Assembly (NCBI RefSeq): GCF_002959915.1
Contig: NZ_PPDE01000003.1
Location: forward strand, 1-64,000
Length of the DNA: 64,000 bases
Source: Veillonella atypica KON
GTDB taxonomy: Bacteria > Bacillota > Negativicutes > Veillonellales > Veillonellaceae
Direction: 5' to 3'
The notes beneath the pieces were generated by a model. It worked only from the letters and a program-made list of their open reading frames with translations, did no database searches and was not told the DNA's origin. Positions 63,353-64,000 of this stretch are shown piece by piece. The position numbers and the translations under genes are program-made. Numbering within the stretch: position 1 is the stretch's first letter; each line of letters begins with the position of its first letter.

Positions 63353-64000
63353 AGGTAACGATTGTTGGTGGTGGCCTTACGGGGCTTACTGCAGCCTATT
63401 ATTTAGGCCATGCCAAACCAGATTGGCAGATACAATTATATGAACAGGCCCCTCGATTTGGCGGTAAAATTCAAACGCAACAAGTAGATGACTTTGTTGT
63501 TGAGTTAGGACCGGATTCCTACTTGGGCCGCAAAACGGAAATGACGGATCTCATTACAGATCTTGGTCTAGCAGATACGCTTGTATCCAATGAAACGGGG
63601 CAGGCCTATGTGTATGACCGCGGTAACATTCACCCAATTCCAGGTGGTTCCATCATGGGCGTTCCTACGGAAATGATGCCTTTTGTGAAAGCGACCTTAA
63701 TTTCCTGGGCTGGTAAAGTGCGTGCTGGTCTTGATTATTTTAAGAAACCGTATCCCTTAGATGCTCACGGTGATGTATCGATTGGTCATTTCTTCCGCTA
63801 CCATTTAGGTCAAGAAATGATGGATAAATTAATTGAGCCATTATTGGCGGGTATTTATGGTGGCGATATTTATAAAATCAGTCTATTATCTACGTTTCCA
63901 CATTTTATTCAAGTAGAACAAAAATATGGCAATATGGTTAAGGGCATGATTGCTGCTAAGATGAGCCATCAAAAGGCGGGGGTATCTAAGGCTGCTAAAG
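63349..64000 (+). CDS. hemY: protoporphyrinogen/coproporphyrinogen oxidase, 5' part
   Basis: Starts at GTG 63349, overlapping the hemH stop by 4 nt (GTGA), and runs off the window after 217 codons. The N-terminus KVTIVGGGLTGLTAAYYLG is the FAD dinucleotide motif; YEQAPRFGGKIQT and VVELGPDSYL fit the HemY/CgoX family. Without the C-terminal half it cannot be said whether it acts on copro- or protoporphyrinogen. Confidence 0.9.
   Translation, partial: MKVTIVGGGLTGLTAAYYLGHAKPDWQIQLYEQAPRFGGKIQTQQVDDFVVELGPDSYLGRKTEMTDLITDLGLADTLVSNETGQAYVYDRGNIHPIPGGSIMGVPTEMMPFVKATLISWAGKVRAGLDYFKKPYPLDAHGDVSIGHFFRYHLGQEMMDKLIEPLLAGIYGGDIYKISLLSTFPHFIQVEQKYGNMVKGMIAAKMSHQKAGVSKAAK

Overview
The window most likely comes from a Veillonella (Negativicutes, diderm Firmicutes) chromosome. 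This rests on gene content: a class I and a class II fumarase, LutABC-type lactate oxidation, Firmicutes-like hemE-hemH-hemY order, SLH-domain envelope proteins, and an autotransporter with a C-terminal barrel ending in Phe, which requires an outer membrane. Species cannot be fixed from the sequence alone.

Layout. 1-800: an IS200-type element next to a tRNA-Lys gene. 907-9900: mostly minus-strand metabolic genes: MOSC protein, moaA and a small unknown protein; a purine-type NCS2 permease; fhs-fchA one-carbon genes; a two-subunit class I fumarase followed by an SLC13 transporter. 10.1-13.5 kb: two paralogous AraC-type regulators flanking a SemiSWEET gene, then an array of 51-bp repeats. 13.5-16.4 kb: thiT-mobAB-moeA operon. 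16.5-20.4 kb: guaC, an MFS transporter, a DUF554 protein, tag. 20.8-23.1 kb: autotransporter adhesin. 23.4-29.6 kb: AT-rich accessory island with a HipA-like kinase, a decayed IS21 element, unknown membrane and acidic proteins, and two short frames that look like toxin 3' ends in front of candidate immunity genes. 29.7-37.5 kb: fumC, OPT transporter with a DUF3298-like protein, two SLH proteins. 38-44.4 kb: lutABC, a TcyP-like symporter, a sulfite/nitrite reductase. 44.4-45.1 kb: a gene-free stretch built of long inverted repeats. 45.1-55.8 kb: a ferredoxin-nitroreductase gene with an internal stop, metQ, an alcohol dehydrogenase, azlCD, an aldo/keto reductase, a periplasmic adaptor, DUF2156, Eis-like and RluA-type genes, and a small secreted protein. 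55.9-64 kb: bioB with a BirA-like operator, yhaO-yhaN, hemE-hemH-hemY (the last cut by the window end).

Working together. Lactate is oxidised to pyruvate by LutABC, and the fumarases link malate and fumarate for the organic-acid metabolism typical of the genus. The class I fumarase promoter and the SemiSWEET promoter carry the same 14-nt motif at the same distance from the -10 box, which suggests one regulator for both; the neighbouring AraC proteins are the obvious candidates.

Most unusual are three long imperfect inverted repeats (44384-44665, 44808-45048, 49394-49712). Each has a perfect or near-perfect central stem whose sequence differs between copies, and a tip carrying a shared motif (CGACTTTG...CGGAG). 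In two of them one arm is the 3' end of the adjacent coding sequence. The 51-bp dyad array at 13133-13462 and the toxin-tail/immunity pairs at 27.8-29.5 kb are the next most interesting.
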